A stretch of 64,000 bases of DNA, taken from Symbiodinium natans (taxonomy: Eukaryota; Sar; Dinophyceae; Suessiales; Symbiodiniaceae). The stretch lies in contig CAJNDS010001291.1 of the NCBI GenBank assembly GCA_905221605.1, positions 319,811 to 383,810 of the forward strand, in the 5' to 3' direction. The notes below the pieces were generated by a model that saw only the letters and a program-made list of their open reading frames with translations, made no database searches and was not told the DNA's origin. The translations under genes were made by a program, and so were the position numbers. Shown piece after piece: positions 11,901-26,700 of the stretch; positions within the stretch are counted from its first letter, which is position 1, and every line of letters starts with the position of its first letter.

Positions 11901-14706
11901 TAGCTCGCCTGCTGCCGCCATCTAAGGATGCAAGCTCAGTGGGAGAAGGTCCGACGGTCATGACGAGTCTCAGGGTCTTGGGGGTCTTGAAGCATGCCGC
12001 AGCGAAGCAGAGACTGCATGACATTTGCAGGGCAGCGGGATCTAAAGTTGTGCTGAGCACATGTGGTTGACAACCACCCATTTCTGTGCTTGTGTGTCCA
12101 TTGACATTCAGGTCGTAGCTGAAGAAGGAAGTGAGGAGTGCGCACTTCGCAAGCCGCTGGTCCGCAGTGCTCTCCAATTCGTAGAGTGCAGTCTTTGAAG
12201 GCGACACTTAATGCCGACGCATGCTCAATGACAGCGATCTTGGATCTGAGCCGACTGCTAAACCAGATTAGAAAGACCTAGTGGCAACTGCCAAACTCCA
12301 CGCCCAAAGCATGATACTGACCCAGAAGGAATTAGGAGGGCTTTGGCTAGACCCTTGAACTCGGCAAGCCACATTGCAAGCTTTGTATTCAGGCGGGTGC
12401 TCACACCAGAGGCAGGCTGGGCAGGGGCCCTGCGCTCGTCCTACCGCTGCGACTGGCGCCGGGCCTCGCAGTTTGTGGCGACCTGGCCCCGGAAACTTCA
12501 GCATACCCGGGATGAGGCCCTTTAGGCATCCTTAGGCCCTTAGGTCAGGTTGAATTGCGTGGAAGGTATGGTTCCAGTTTCCCAGCCTTCTGTTCCAAGT
12601 TTCGGTTCCTTCGATGCAAACCTAATGTCAGCGCACATCTGCAGAGGCCACAGTCGGATTGCCGCGTTTCTTCACTCCGAGAGAGTGTGCCCGCTTGCAG
12701 CCTGGCTTGCACTTTGTGTGGACACTTCGAAGTTTGGGACATGCGTTGCTGAAGGTTCCTCGTGTTTGGGTTGAGTTGGGATGGGCCTGTCGGCCTATCC
12801 ATGGCGCCCCGAAGTTTCTCAAACCACGAATGCCTCTCCAGATGCCCGAAATCAAGATGCCAGCCTTGTAGGATGGGATTTCCGGAGAGCTACCAGATCG
12901 ACAGCGGCAACGGCTTCTATAAGCAGATTGGCAACGCGGTCGGCCTTGGGCGGGACAGGGACAGGGGGAAAAGGTTGCCAGGTTGACCTTGGAGGGGCCA
13001 GGTCGAACTGCCACAGCTTCTCGGATAGTAAGGAATACATAAGCTGTGGGGGATTACGAAAAAAGGGGACGAGAAGTCGGATATTGTGGTTTGCTTGTGT
13101 GTTCATGCGAGTTTCCAGACACACTTAACGCATGTTCGCGACATCCTTTGATGAGGAAAAAGCCGTCATCTTTCGACCCTTGTATGTGGATGTGCGGGTG
13201 TCGGCTCTCGCAACGCAAAAAACCCGTCATGGAACTCGGCATTGTGTCGTGCAGTGTAGTACTGGGTTGCACATAGGTTTGCTTGAGTATGCCTGAGTCA
13301 TGCGAGTGGATGTCTCTAACTCAGAGCCCTCAACTGCTGGATTGCTGGTAGGTGGGATTGTGGAGGCTCATGATTGGCACCAGTCAAGGAAGCTGCAATC
13401 TTTAAGTTTGAAGAAGGAGTCATGCCGCAGTGCCGTGGTGGTTTTTACGTGGAGCGTCACCCTCACCCGTGGCTGGTTGGGAGCCCGCCAGCAGCTGCAT
13501 GAAACTCCGCAAACCCCCCTGAAGGTGGTGCCGGGGCTGATTTCGGAGTTGGCCAGAGGAGTCTTGCAGACCCTGGGGAAAATTCCCTTGGAACCTCTTT
13601 GATGCCAGCACCAGGCAGGGCTTTGTTGGATGTCCATTGTAGGATGCAGTAGGCTCAGTAGACTATACCCTGCACAAGTTGTCAGCGCCTGTTTCTGGGC
13701 CAAGGCCCTAGGTAAGCGTTTCTGGCACCAGTTTCCAGTCTGTCCCCGGTTGGTTAGCGCAATAAAAGATTTCATATTTTGAAGTCAAGCAAGCACGCAG
13801 GGTTCAGGCAGAGATGAAAGGCCGGAGAGGTGTGTTGAGGGGTTCTCGGTGTGCTGTCCGAGAAGCTGAGTTCACTTACTCTTTGTTGTCAAGGGCATTC
13901 GGGTTTACGCACTTTCAACTTCAACCTCGTCGTCGCTAGTCTGTTTCAGGGTTGGGATGCTTGGACCGCTGGAGGTAGATGTGATGCGGATGTGCTGATA
14001 CTTTGTGACTTTGGCCGGGTGCAGCAGTGCAGCTCACGATTCGCAGTGCTGCCCGTCTTGGCACTGACTTGGCGGGAAGCCTAGCGACAGCCACCGTGGA
14101 TGCACATTCTGGCACAGCTCCGAACACCTTTCAGCCCGGCTCCGCGTCTCCATGGCTCCTGGCGATCTGATGCTTCCGGCAGCTTCGGCCGGTTCGGAAT
14201 GCCGAGAGGTCGCGATTCCAGCGACGACCCCATGGATGCAAAGGTGGTCGGGCTACCCGTGGAAGAAGCGCAGGAGGGTGGCAAGACTCCGCGACTGCAG
14301 GGATCCAGAAATATCGAGAACGCAGGCAGATGGACTAAGAGGAAGCAGGATCTAGCCAAGAAGGGTCACCATGGTCGCGAGGCGGAAAAGTGCCCTCGAG
14401 GGTCAGAGAACGGCTGGGCACTTTGATCGGAATACGTGGCGCGAGCAGTGTGCATCTTTACACTACCCCTTCGCTCTCAACCCAACCGGAATCATTAGGA
14501 TCCTTTGGGTTGAGGTTGTTGGGCCTGCCCAGGTGTGGATCCTGGTGCTTTCCGGGAGGTCTCGGAGACCTTGCTTCTGGCCCGGCCCCGAGGACTTCAG
14601 AACTTTGGGAGACAAAGAATGGGCAAAGCTTGTTGCCTTGCTTCTTTTCTCCTTTCGGGCCCACGGCTTTATGCTCGGGGCGGTGGGGCAGGCACCTCCT
14701 CAAAGC

Positions 14707-14752
<46 letters not shown>

Positions 14753-17700
14753 CCTAAGCGCGCCTTGGCGCAGCGCTTGCCCTATGCCCCAAAGAAAGAA
14801 AGATACCTAGAGACCTAGATCGGACTAAGACTATTGTTGCACATCCGAGAGAGAGAGGGAGAGAGAGGGATTCGGAGAAAAGAAGGGCGAACTTAAGGTT
14901 TCCCTGTGTGCCTCAGGTGGCCCCCGAGTATGCAGCTTTGCACCGGGCCTAAGCGCATGCAAGGTTCGGCAAGTAGTTCCGTGTTGGCCGGTAGTCAGTC
15001 TTTATCATGGCATGGAGCCACAAACCAGGTTGCGAAAGCAATCGCTTAGAAAACCTTGGTTAGACGGAAATAGGTGTGGTGGCAGGAAAAAGGGCTCGCC
15101 ATGTTGTTTGGGGCAGGTTCAGGCTAGGCTATGGTGTTGGCCAGGGTGTTCTGTCTTGAGCATGTTGTATTCGATTTCTGCTAGAATCTGCTAGAACTCG
15201 AGCTGAAACACCGAATTGTTTCGTGCACTTTGTTGCCTTCGGGGCCTTGGCCTTGAGATCAACCCGTCGGCTTGTTTGTAATTCGCTCCTTGGAGCTCCT
15301 CATTCAGACCCTCCTTTATAAAGTCGCCTCATATAGTGTCTGAGCAAGCTGAGCAGCTGGGGGTGGGGGCTGCCGACACGGATGACCGAATGAGGCGCGC
15401 GCTTGTACTGGACTACTTTGCAAGCCGCGTCCTGAGCTCACCGATGCAACACACGCTTTTTCAAAGAGCGTGGTACTCTCGTTGGGCCTACGTATTCTGT
15501 GTCGCGCATATCAGCTGCTCCAAGCACTGCTAGTCTAAACGTCTGCCGAAGGTGTGCGGCGTTCTGTCGCCGATGACCATATCGTGTTCGCATTCGACAA
15601 GGACATGGTTTGCAGTGAAGGCACGTCGGGTTCTGTCAACTTTACATGTCATGGGAAGACCAATGACCGATGTTTGGTTTAAGCAGAAAGATCTTCTGGG
15701 AGATCGCATGTGCGGGAATCGGAGCTTACCCAGGCCAGGTAAGTTGCAACCATTTCCTTGCATGCTTGAGCTGACCCTGCATCAAGTTGTAGAGCAGCTA
15801 AGGAACGAGGGTAAGCCGAGTAAAGGAAAAGACTATTCATGCACAAAGCAGGTTCGCTTTCCACAAGTTCTTTCTGAAGCCTCAAAGGTCGACAAGCTCG
15901 CTGGTGTCCCGAAGCCATTTTCGCGAATCCTCAGCTCCAATGCAATGGAAAAGCCGCGAGATCACACCTTCATCCTCCCTTGAAAATGAGCAAACGCCAA
16001 AGTCCTGAAGCCTAAGCCTGACCGAAACGACCTGCCCAAAAAAGCTTTCCTCCAACCAATAGACCTTGCTGCTGAAGTCAGGCGACGTTGCGCTGGCTGA
16101 GCAAATCTCTGTCTGCTTAGGCCGACTTGCGGGGATAGAATGTGGGTAGGGTCCTGGTTCTGAGATGTGTTCTGTCAGATGCTGAAACCTTCTTCGCACT
16201 ACAGCAAATTTGATGTCGCCATTCTTCCTTGGTGACATGTCGCATAGGCAGCACCAGATTTAAAAGCCAAAGCGGAATGCAGAGGCCCGAAACCTACTTA
16301 CTTATCCATCCAATCTTGCGATCTATGCATAATGGATGTCCCTTGTTCAGGGTTCTGGCGCAAGGCCTGGATGCCGCCCGGCGTGCTGCGCCACAGCTTT
16401 GGACGGGCGAGCGGCCAGAGCTGCACCCCGACCGAGAAGCTGCACCCTTCTGAAGCGACTTTGACTTTGGGGCTTTGGGGGCTTTGGGCTTTTTGGCCTT
16501 GCACACAAAGAAAGGCTGGAGCTCTTTCCAGAGCTGGCCTGGTTTCGGGACACGGTGTTCCTTTGGAAGATGCTGCGCCCTCAGCCTGCAGAGCAGCCGG
16601 CGGTCGGCTTCTGCAATTTTTCCCGGCCAACCTTTTCTTGCCTGCGCTCCTCGACCAATCGTTTTCTCATCTAGACTTTACATCCAAAACCCTGCACGCT
16701 CGGATCGGGCCCCCATGGTGTTCGATTGCTTGGATTGCGAAGCGCCGCGTGGGTTTTGTCTGGTGTCGCAAGCCCAAGGCTACTACTCCCTGCCTGCGAG
16801 TGTCCACCTGTTCAGAACTGGTGCCAAGCTGAGCACATCATGACATCATGATGCCGAGATTAGAGGGGTTTTGACAGGTTCAAGGTTTCAGAGCATGTAT
16901 CGAGTCCAAGCCATGACAGAGCTTTCGAGAAGTTCGACCTTCAGACAGCGCTGACCATCAACCCTTTAGCCACAGTGCTTGGCCCGAGCACAGGGGGGAC
17001 GTTAACCCTAACCTCGCTTTATTCAGGAACCGGAGGCTACGAGAGCAGAATCATGGACATTTACTCCCAACCCCGCTTTGCAATTGCAATGACTTATAAT
17101 GCCGGCATCAACCCATAAGCGCCACAGCAAGGCAACAGGAGGCGCAATGAGGCATTGCCAGCCCTCTTTTCCCACGAAGGAAGGCATCTGACTCAATGCT
17201 TCGATGGCAATACAAGTCCGGGGCCGCAGTTTTTGCTGAATTATTGCAGAGAAATTGGAGCAGAATGAGAGGGAGCGAGAGAGAGAGAGAGAGAGAGAGA
17301 GAAGAGACAGAGAGAGAGAGAGAGAAGCCCAGAAGAAGAAGAAGAAGAAGAATAAGAAGAAGAAGAAGAACCAGAAGAAGAAGAAGAAGAATAAGAAGAA
17401 GAAGAAGAAGAAGAAGAATAAGAAGAAGAAGAAGAATAATAAGAAGAAGACGAACAAAAAATAAGAAGGAGCAGCAACAATTGGTGAGTGACCCTCCCCA
17501 AAGGCTCAAAGCCACCACCTAAGTTCCCCGTTCTTAGCACTAGGGACTGCAAGCTGAGCGAATCAGAGCGGGGTGAAGAATCCTAGTCTTAATTGAATTG
17601 TGAGACCAGCAAATCTGACACACTCTCTCATGCTCGAAGCTGTTGTCTAAGCGTGACGCAACAGAAGCGACACGCTAGCTTCAGTCTTCGTCATGTCGCC

Positions 17701-20700
17701 CAGAGTGGAGGACGAGATTCCGTGTGTGTGTGTGTGTATCTCCTTTGGTACATGGCTCCGATTCTCCCCCAGGTTTCTTCATACTGAAGCCCCCTACGTT
17801 TCGACCAAGCAGCTCAACTATTTGAGGGACCCACGGTTTTTCTGAATCCCATATTTTTCCCACGCACCTTGGAAAAGGAAAGCCAACCCTCAAGACAAGA
17901 AATCCAGCTAATTTCTTAATTTGGGGAGGGATTTGAGCTGCCAAACTTGCCCGATTTTGTTATTCTCACGTCAATATCTTCGGCGGCAAGCTTGAGAAAT
18001 CGAGAGGCAGGATTCTTCATGCAGAATCTTCTGATTCTGTTCATGTTGCAGGTGCACCAGAATGATACCCAGGCACAGTTGTGACACTAACGTATCCCGC
18101 AAACCCTGGAATCTAGTCTAATCCAGCACTCCCGCTTGAACAGATGTGCCAGGCTCATTCACAACGTTAAACGCCACCTCAGCTTTGGGCTACCAAAGAC
18201 ATTCAGAGTTATTATTCTGGCTTCGCACAAGCCATGCGACAGGATCCAACGGCCATCATGATCGGGAAAGTGGGGGCGGGGAAGACCACCATCTTCAACA
18301 AGGTCAGGAGCCCGGTGGATTCGGGAATCAAGGATTCATAGTCACGAGGTTCTTCTAGATCGGGTCTAGGCGCGGCCTTAACTCGTGAACCTCCTCACTC
18401 TACCTCAGACATCAGAAAGGTATGCGATGCCAATCGTGATGCCGACATCACTGACGACTCCTGCACAAGGCAGTTTGTAAGCAAGAAGGTCTTCTATGAT
18501 GACGCGTCTATGGTCCTGTATGATGGCCCAGGTTGCAACAGCAAAGAGGACACGTACGCGCATAGTTTTGTGTTGCGCCACGGGTTAACATGTGAGCCCC
18601 TGAACGGTGTATTCGTCACTGTGGAGTACAGCCCGCGCATCCGCAACAACATGGGGGGAGACTTCTATGAAGTTGCGAAGATCCTCAAGAAGGAGGCCTA
18701 CGACCACATTGTAGTAATTATTAGTAACCAAGATGGACCAATTCCATCCTGATTCAAACTTCCCTACCCGCCAAAGCATGGAAGATCACATCCGCCAGAG
18801 TTTCCAGTTGGACTATGGGATGAATCAGGTTGTTTTCTCCGACGACACCTCGACGGCTCGCAGGCTTTTTCACGACATGAGGAAAGCAATCGCCCAACTC
18901 TCGAAGATTCAGTTGAGCTACACAGATGAGGAGTTCTTGGAGCACTTCGACCTGAAATCATGGAAGGGGCGTGAGCAGTTTGATTTGCATCGCTTGAAGA
19001 AGCAGATTGAGAAGTTGTGTGCCGAGTTTGAGGAAGGCCTTCGCCATTTGGTTGCCACAAAGCAGAAGCTCACACCCCACGAAGTCCAAGACTACATCTA
19101 TGCACTTATTCAGCAAAACCGCATGGAGCTGGAGGAGAACGTGTACCAGCCCTTCTTGCATCGCAACGGTGAGGATGAGATCGCCTTTGATGACTATGCG
19201 GCTAGCATCGAGTTGCAGAAGCTGATCCACCGCGCACACTCGGAGTTCCGCAACGAAGCCAAAAAACACTTGTTGGTAAACCCCGACAACACCAGCGACT
19301 GGCGCAATGCGATTCGCCGTTGCCAGCACTGTCGCGAAATTTGGGTCAAAGTGGAAGGCTGTGATGGTCGAACAACATGCGGAGCTCGTCCAAGCCGAAT
19401 AGATGCTTCGTCGACAGCCTACTACCGGTTGCTTTGGGAGAGGGTTGAGGGGAAACTGCGACCGGGAAAGTTCTTGATGAAGCCGGAGACAGAAAGCACC
19501 AAGAAGGCCGAAGCAACCAATCTCAAGCCCATCGGTTGTGGCAACAGCATCCAGGCAGACAAAGTGATGTCCTTTCGTGCGTTAGCTGCAATTGCTTCTC
19601 GCAGGTGTGCACAGTGCACTGCAAATCCCATGCCTTGGTTAAGGTATCGTGTGGTCTGACCAGGCGGTTGTTCCACCGTGCCAGCTCGACTGCCTGTTCA
19701 GCACGCAGGAGCTGGAGAACATCTTGAGCTCCTTCAAAATGGATAAGCAGTTTCAGACGCTCAAGAAGCGAAAGGAGAAGCAGATCCAGCCTTTCGGCGA
19801 GTTGGATGAAACTGGTCGTGACAAGAAGCAGGGGTATGCTGCGCAACCTGATGTAAAGTAGAGGGCCTTGATGGCGCAATTTAGTGAATCCATTTGCAAG
19901 CATAGCCTGAGAAGGTGTGACTGGAGGTCGCCCACCTGTTCGTGGTGTCTATGGATGCTGTAAAAAAATTTGAAGACACCCCTCAGTAGCAGTGCCATGA
20001 GCAAACCTGAGCCTTTTAAGGAACAACGTGCGTCCAACAGAAAACGACGTTGTGGTTCCCCGCCTCTGTTTGCGACTGGAGAGCTTCTGGAAAAAGGGGT
20101 CCGTCGCTTGGGAATCAGACTTTGGTCACAGTCCTGCCTTTGAGACAGTGGCAGTTGTAGGTGTTTTCTTGTGCTGGCAAACTATGTCGCATCATCATCA
20201 CCAGCTCGTAGACATTAAGATGCAGGCATGCGTGGCTTTGCATTCAAGGCATGTCAGTGACACCAACGCGATTGCAAGTTGGTAGCCGAAATTAATGCTT
20301 TGTGTGCATAGCGAGGCGCGTTTACCACTCCCACAAACACCCCTGACATACTTAAAGTCTTTCGGATTTCTTTCATCTACCCCAGGAAGAGGGTTGCAGC
20401 CGGGTAGTGCTCAGGTTCATTCTTTTTGTATTGTCTTTCTCGTGTGCGCATGGTATACTCAGATACGTGCACACAGGTATGGTTGCGCAAGTCCTCCACC
20501 GAAAGAATCCGATCTTGCCCCAGGGCAGGAAGCGCTGGCTCAATCAGCTAGCAACATCCCACGGCACAACCCGCGCAAACACAATGTCGCGGCCTTAGAA
20601 ATGCAGAAAAACTATTTGGTCCCCAAGTTTTTTTGACTCGTGGTGTCAGGCCCAAGCAGATCACGGAGATTCGCCAGTTCTTGCAGATTGCCCGCCGGAA

Positions 20701-23700
20701 GGATGCGCGTTCAGCCGCTTGGGAAGGAAAATTGCAAACCATGATGTTGAACATGCGTTTCAAAGTGATTGAATCTTTCGAGCCTGAGCCACCAAAGGAT
20801 ACACAGAATTCAATCTTCCTTCACTTGAGGTTTGAATTGGATGATGGCATCTGATCTCCAAGCACCCTCTCAGGTGAAGATCAAGAAGAACGGCCTGCAG
20901 ACGAAGTTCAAGATTCGATGCAGCCGTGGCTTGCTTCAGTGGCAGGAAGACAGCACACCCTCAGCTTAACATACGCTGCGCATTCCCCACACATTTTGGA
21001 GAGCTTATGAGGGTGTAGTCAGTGTAGTCCGAGGTTGTTTGTTGCCATGCCAGATGTGCAGCGTGCCCAACTCCCTTTCATGAAAATGCTGTAGCACTCA
21101 ATTGCTTAGGCAATTCCTCCAGCCTCAATCCTTGTTCGGGATCCTGCATCAACAAGTCTTTTTAGCTTTTGGGCTTCCCAGAGGCTTACAGCAATTGGTA
21201 GTGCTTGGTATAGGCCCCTTGAGCTCCCAGGATACCTGTACACCCTGATCATGACGGACAAGACGAAAGCCGAGAAGCTCAAGCAGCCAGCTCCCTACTC
21301 TTAGCAGGTTTTTCAACCGCTTGCCCGAGTTCGGCACAATCTTACAATCGAGCGGGGCTTCAGGGGTTCCAGCCCGAAGCTTCAAAACACCCCAAGACTC
21401 TGACGGCGCAGCTCAAGCAAGTGCCCGTCCTTATCCTGAAGCGTCGTTGTAGCCCAAGCGCTAGGCACCCAGGCAACAGTTCTTTGGATTCTTTTAACCT
21501 GTCCATGGCAGTCATTATTTTGCCCAAAGCCTGCGTCAGAGAGGTCATTGCCACCTTCCCTGCAGAAGAAGGAGATCTGAGGAACCAGGGAAAGTTGAGA
21601 CTGCCAGTTGCATCGAGCGCGCAAAAAGGAGCAAGACGGGTCTCAGGCTTGGGGGGTGCAAGATCGACAGCTCACTCTTTATCTCTTTGTTGCAGTTGAA
21701 CATCTTAAGAACCCCGGTCGAGCCCTGTCACGTTTGACGGCCAGCCCGGTCGGAACAGCTTCTTCGCTCACGTCGATTTTTAGCGCTTCTCCTCCCAGAA
21801 CTCCAACTCGAAGAAACAAACAAAGAAGAGAAGCTTCGTCTGTAAGCACATGCAACTACGTATAAGATGCACAGCTGAGGAAGGGCCGCTTTGAGGTGCA
21901 TGGCTTCGGCAGCACAAAGCTTACACCGCAGGCCGCCGCCGGTTTCTCACACTTCAAACCTTGCAGCCCATATGGATGCAAAAATATGCAGAATGATAGA
22001 GGCACCGTACTTTTATGAGATGCTACAGGTCTTGTGGATACTTTAGCCCGTAGCGGCAGAAGGCATCAAGTAAGCTTGCGCAGGCCTCCGCCGACCATCC
22101 AGGGTTCTTTCAGGGAGTTCTGCGCTGGCGCCTCTCTCAGTTTTGGTGGCCCTGGCTTTGCAGATTCAGGCAAGAACAACCACTCCCCCTGCTCCACGGT
22201 GCGGATGAGGAAGTGTGACATAGGACGGTGGATTTTTGACATGAGATGTCGCCTAGATGAGGCTACATTGCTACGTACTGGCCACAAGGTCCAAGATCTT
22301 GGCTTTCCCAGTCCCAAGTAGTCCCAAGGTTCGGGCAGTACGAGTCCGGCAAGAAGAGCCTCAGCCGGGCCAGCGCCGCTGTGCCTCTCCCAATCAGGTC
22401 TGCGAGGTCTGCCAGACCTGGCACTTGCCTAGGCGCTCCACACTGGTCTATATAGATATATTCATATGTAGATTTGGGTTCATTCTGATTATCATATATA
22501 TTTTTCTACAGATGTCTCTGTAGACAATCATATTGCCAGCTGGACGCTTCTAACAGCCTTTGCCAGACACTGCTTCGATTCGGGGAGGTAGCTTCGAATT
22601 GCCCGTGTGCCTGCTATGTCCTCGCTTCTAGTTCCTACTTGCAGAGCTACTCCAACCAAGCTGCTGCAAGTGACCGTGAAGCCTCGCGTACTTGTAGGAG
22701 TGTAATGGAACGGAACGTACTGTGGCCTCAGCTTCGGAGGCGCGGATCCATGGCATCACTGGCATGCCCCCCAACTTCCGAGGTGCTGGCCGGCTCGGCC
22801 AAGGCGCTGGAGAGCGAGGCGGGACCAATCGGGAACCGGCCAAAGTGCAAACCAACTAAAGCGGTCCAACACCCCGCTAAATTTTCGCTAAATCCATTTT
22901 GGCTCAAGTTGCACAGACTGAGCCAGTTCCCATTTGAATGGCTTTCTGCCAACACATATGTGCCATGGCTTCCGAGAACGTGAGGAGTGCTTTCTATGAG
23001 GTTCCTGCAGCTCCTGCAGCCTCCTGCAGGCCTGCGGACACTACTGAGATATCTGGGTTCAAGCAGCATGAGGTTAGGAGCGTAGCGCGAACTGGGCGTT
23101 GTACTGCGATCTGTGAGTATATGTCTTATGGCAAAGCGATGGATGAAAGCCATTTCCTCACGTTCATCAATGAAAGAGAACCTCCGCCAGCAAGTTGCAG
23201 AAGCACTGTGGCGGATGCTGCTGCAGAAGGCTGCGCTGCAGAAGGCACCGGTGCAGACGGTCCGGTTGGACTATTGGACGTGGCGAAAATACTCATGGTG
23301 GAAGCCCAGCAGTGCTTCTATGCGAGCGCCTCGATTTGCTGCTGCCTTTGGCACAACCTCTGTCGATGCATTCGTTGTTGGTCGGAAGGAATGGGACGCG
23401 CGGCAGACTTCACTCACATGTCCCAGCTGCAGGGGCGAGGTCGTGTTCCAGACAAAAATCAGGACCTACTTGACTTCATCACCCGAGCGGATCTCGCGGG
23501 GCTATGCGGGGCTCGAAAACTTGGAGTTGCCTGCGAGTGATGCTTGTTGCCATGTCCCCTGCACCCGATGTGGGTTTTCTTTCTCCCTCTCGTGCAGTTA
23601 GCAACTGGGACCCCAGGGGCGGCACTAAGGGCTGCAGTCGGACCCGTCCCCAGTCCGACGAGCTCCCATGTAAGCTCGCACGCAAAGGCACATTGTTGCC

Positions 23701-26700
23701 TTGTGCCGCTATCCGCTCCTTGGGTTTCCCTTTTTGGGGCAGTGGGACCCCCCACTGGTGCTGAGCAGCTCCTCTCCTTCGTGGCCGCTCTCTTTTGATC
23801 AAGGCTCGCTCTTTGGGTTTCCTTTTCTGGGCAGTTGAACCCCCGCTGGTGCTGAGCAGCTCGTCTGCTTTGTGGCCGCGCTCTTCGTCAGGGCTTGCCC
23901 TCTGTCTGAGCTTGAGCAGTGGGACCCCACTGGTGTACCGCAGCTCGCTTATTTTCTTTCGTCGCTTTTGGGGAGGGGGGAGAGGGGTACCGTGGTTGCT
24001 GCCTGTTGTGTTTGTGGCTTCGTCTGTGGTTCCTGCGGGGCTGGCACCTTAAGCTTCGGCCGGAGGTGTCGCCTTTTTGTAAGTTCAATCCTTAGAAAAC
24101 CACAGGGACAAGGAGGGGTGCGCTCCCACTTCAATCAACGAACACATTCAGGACACGTTGGGACATTGAGACTTAAAATCAATGCCATCCAGGGCGCCAG
24201 CCAAGAATCCAGCGAAATCAACGAGCATTTGACTTTGTGCATCGAAGCCGCCGCAAGCACGGCACCCACTTAGCAAAGACTTCGCACATCTGGCCAATCC
24301 AGCACCTTGGGCCTTGGTAAAGGACGATATCCTCTTCCTTGAGAACGTGCCTACCTTCAATGGGGCAGTTGCCTCAAGCAGCAGTTGCAGAGTGTGCACC
24401 AGGTCACCTGCTAATTTGCCCCATGAATCAAGGTAGGCGCTACTTGAGTGCGTAGGTAGTTGTACGTAGTGATGTCAGGCTTCGACTTTGCTCCGGCGAA
24501 CTCTAGTGATTTCCAGCTGTCTATCCAGTGGGCGACACTCAGCGTGTTGAACAACTCCACAGCACCCAAAGCAAGAGCTGAGGGAAGGCACGGCTTGGGA
24601 AAATTCAGGAGGTCGGCGAAAGGATGTTTTGTCTGCGCCAGCCATCAAGCAATCAAGCCTCTGGATCACGCAGAAACAACACGGCTTCGCGAGTTTGCGT
24701 CTGGAGTCGGAGCATTTGGCAGAAGTAGCTTCATATGATTATAGGTTGGACAGGTTGGACCTAACATGCCACAAATTGCCCTAAAAATCCCAAAGTCCTT
24801 GCCAAGATGCCTCGCGCTGCCACTTCACTGAGAGCCCCAGGTGTACCAAACTTGAAGAAGTCTAATGTTAGAATCTGTAGTCCCCAACTCGCGCCATGGC
24901 CGACGCCTGGGATCCCTTTGCAGACCCTGCCGATGCTCCGCCACCAGCTCCGCTTCCTCGGCTGCGGCCGGTGGTCGCGGAGCGGGTGGAGAAGACTGTC
25001 GAGGAAGAAGTGGACGCAGAGCCCGAGGAGGATTGAGCGTTAGTTCAGCCTTGAAGGGAAGTCTTGATGCAGAAGTGGCGTGTATTGGAGGGGGTCTTCA
25101 GGCACATAGGGCAATGTTGGCATCTTATGCGGCTGAGGCTTCAAGATCCGCTAGGGGGGGCTCCTGCCTGCCCATCCTGCGGAGAGGAAGGGAATGTTGG
25201 AGATACCCTTCAGATGGTAGTAGCTGATCCTTGGTTCCTACACAGAATCCTCCAGCAGTTCCCCTTCCCGAGGAAGGCCCGCCCATCCCAAGCCTCGCGG
25301 AGCTGGAGGAGGTGCCTCTTCACAGGGTCAACGTGTCCTTTTCTGTTCGGAAGGTGGGAGGGTTAAAGTTTGGGGCAGCAGCGGTATGACCCTGCAAAGC
25401 TAGCAGAAGCCTATCGCTTGAAGTGTCCTGCTTGATTGTGCATTTGAAGCCGGAGACGGGGGGTGCAGCTGATGGCGACATTGCTACGGGTAGGACACCA
25501 AGGCTCAATCATCAAACAGCTTGGGCTTGCAGAAGGGGGGAAGGGGGCGAACCCGCACAAAAGCCTTCAGTTCATCGAACCTCGCACCCAAGAGCTTCGA
25601 GAACCTTCTCAGAACAAAGGTTCTCGACGCTGCGCCACAATTGAGACATTGCCCTGAGCTGGTGCAGAAGTGCCTTGCCTTCGACCGGCTTGGGTGGTTG
25701 ATGGAAGGTCCTTGTTTCTGTTCACTGTATTGCTGCTATATAAACACGAATACAACTGCAAGCTGTCTAACGAAGTGTGAGTTCACATGCTTGGACCGAG
25801 AGGTTCGTGGGCAAAGGTAGAGCACACCAAGTTGAACCGTACACCTGGCCCAGGATCCTGGAATCCCCAACAATCTCAATGCGAAAAAACGGGTTCCTCT
25901 GCGTCAGGAATCCGGCCCTCCATCAGAACACATCTTCCACGGATCTGCTTCGGTCATGCTCGTGGGTAGCACTTTTCTAGCTCGAGGATTACGAAGGCTT
26001 TAGGAAACTTTAGGAAGGTGGGTTTGGAAGTGACAGGGGCAACCTCTGCAAAACCGAGGAGTTTCGAGGGCGATGCAACAGCTGTGGCCAGGCTGCTTCA
26101 GGAGCGAGTCCGGTGGGCGAAGCTGTGGTGTACCAGTGTCACGGCCGAAACTAGCACGCTGACCTCACGTGATATTGGACCCTCCAACCCTAAGCCATGT
26201 TGGCTCTGATGATTCAATTGCCAACTTCCATTTTTCCGGGCCGATGAAACCGCCATGTGCGTCGTCACTCGCACATATCTTTGCAATCCATGTGCTGTCC
26301 TTTGGCGCCACCCTCGTGCGCAGTCAAAGCAAGACGTCTTGCCTTGTGCAGCATCGCGCAGATTCTTCCAGAAGTGGTGGACATGCAAACGACATTGGAC
26401 AGGACTCTCCTTTTGCGGAGCAGCAGAGACAGTGCATCCGGCAGTATGGTTTTGAGATCGACGCACATGTACCTGGCTTCGCTGAGCGGCTTGCAAAGCG
26501 CAGGTTTGGTGGTGTGGGAGTGCCATCTACCAACTCCAATAGCTCCGTGATCTTGGGTGCTGGATTTGGCCAGACTGCAACGCGTTCCTTGTATGTGTTC
26601 GCGGTGCAATTGGGCCGACGAGTCCATCACTCGCGGGCAGATCCTGATCCATCTGAGTTCTGGTCCCAGCTGAACAACTTAGTGAGCTCGAAGCACCAAC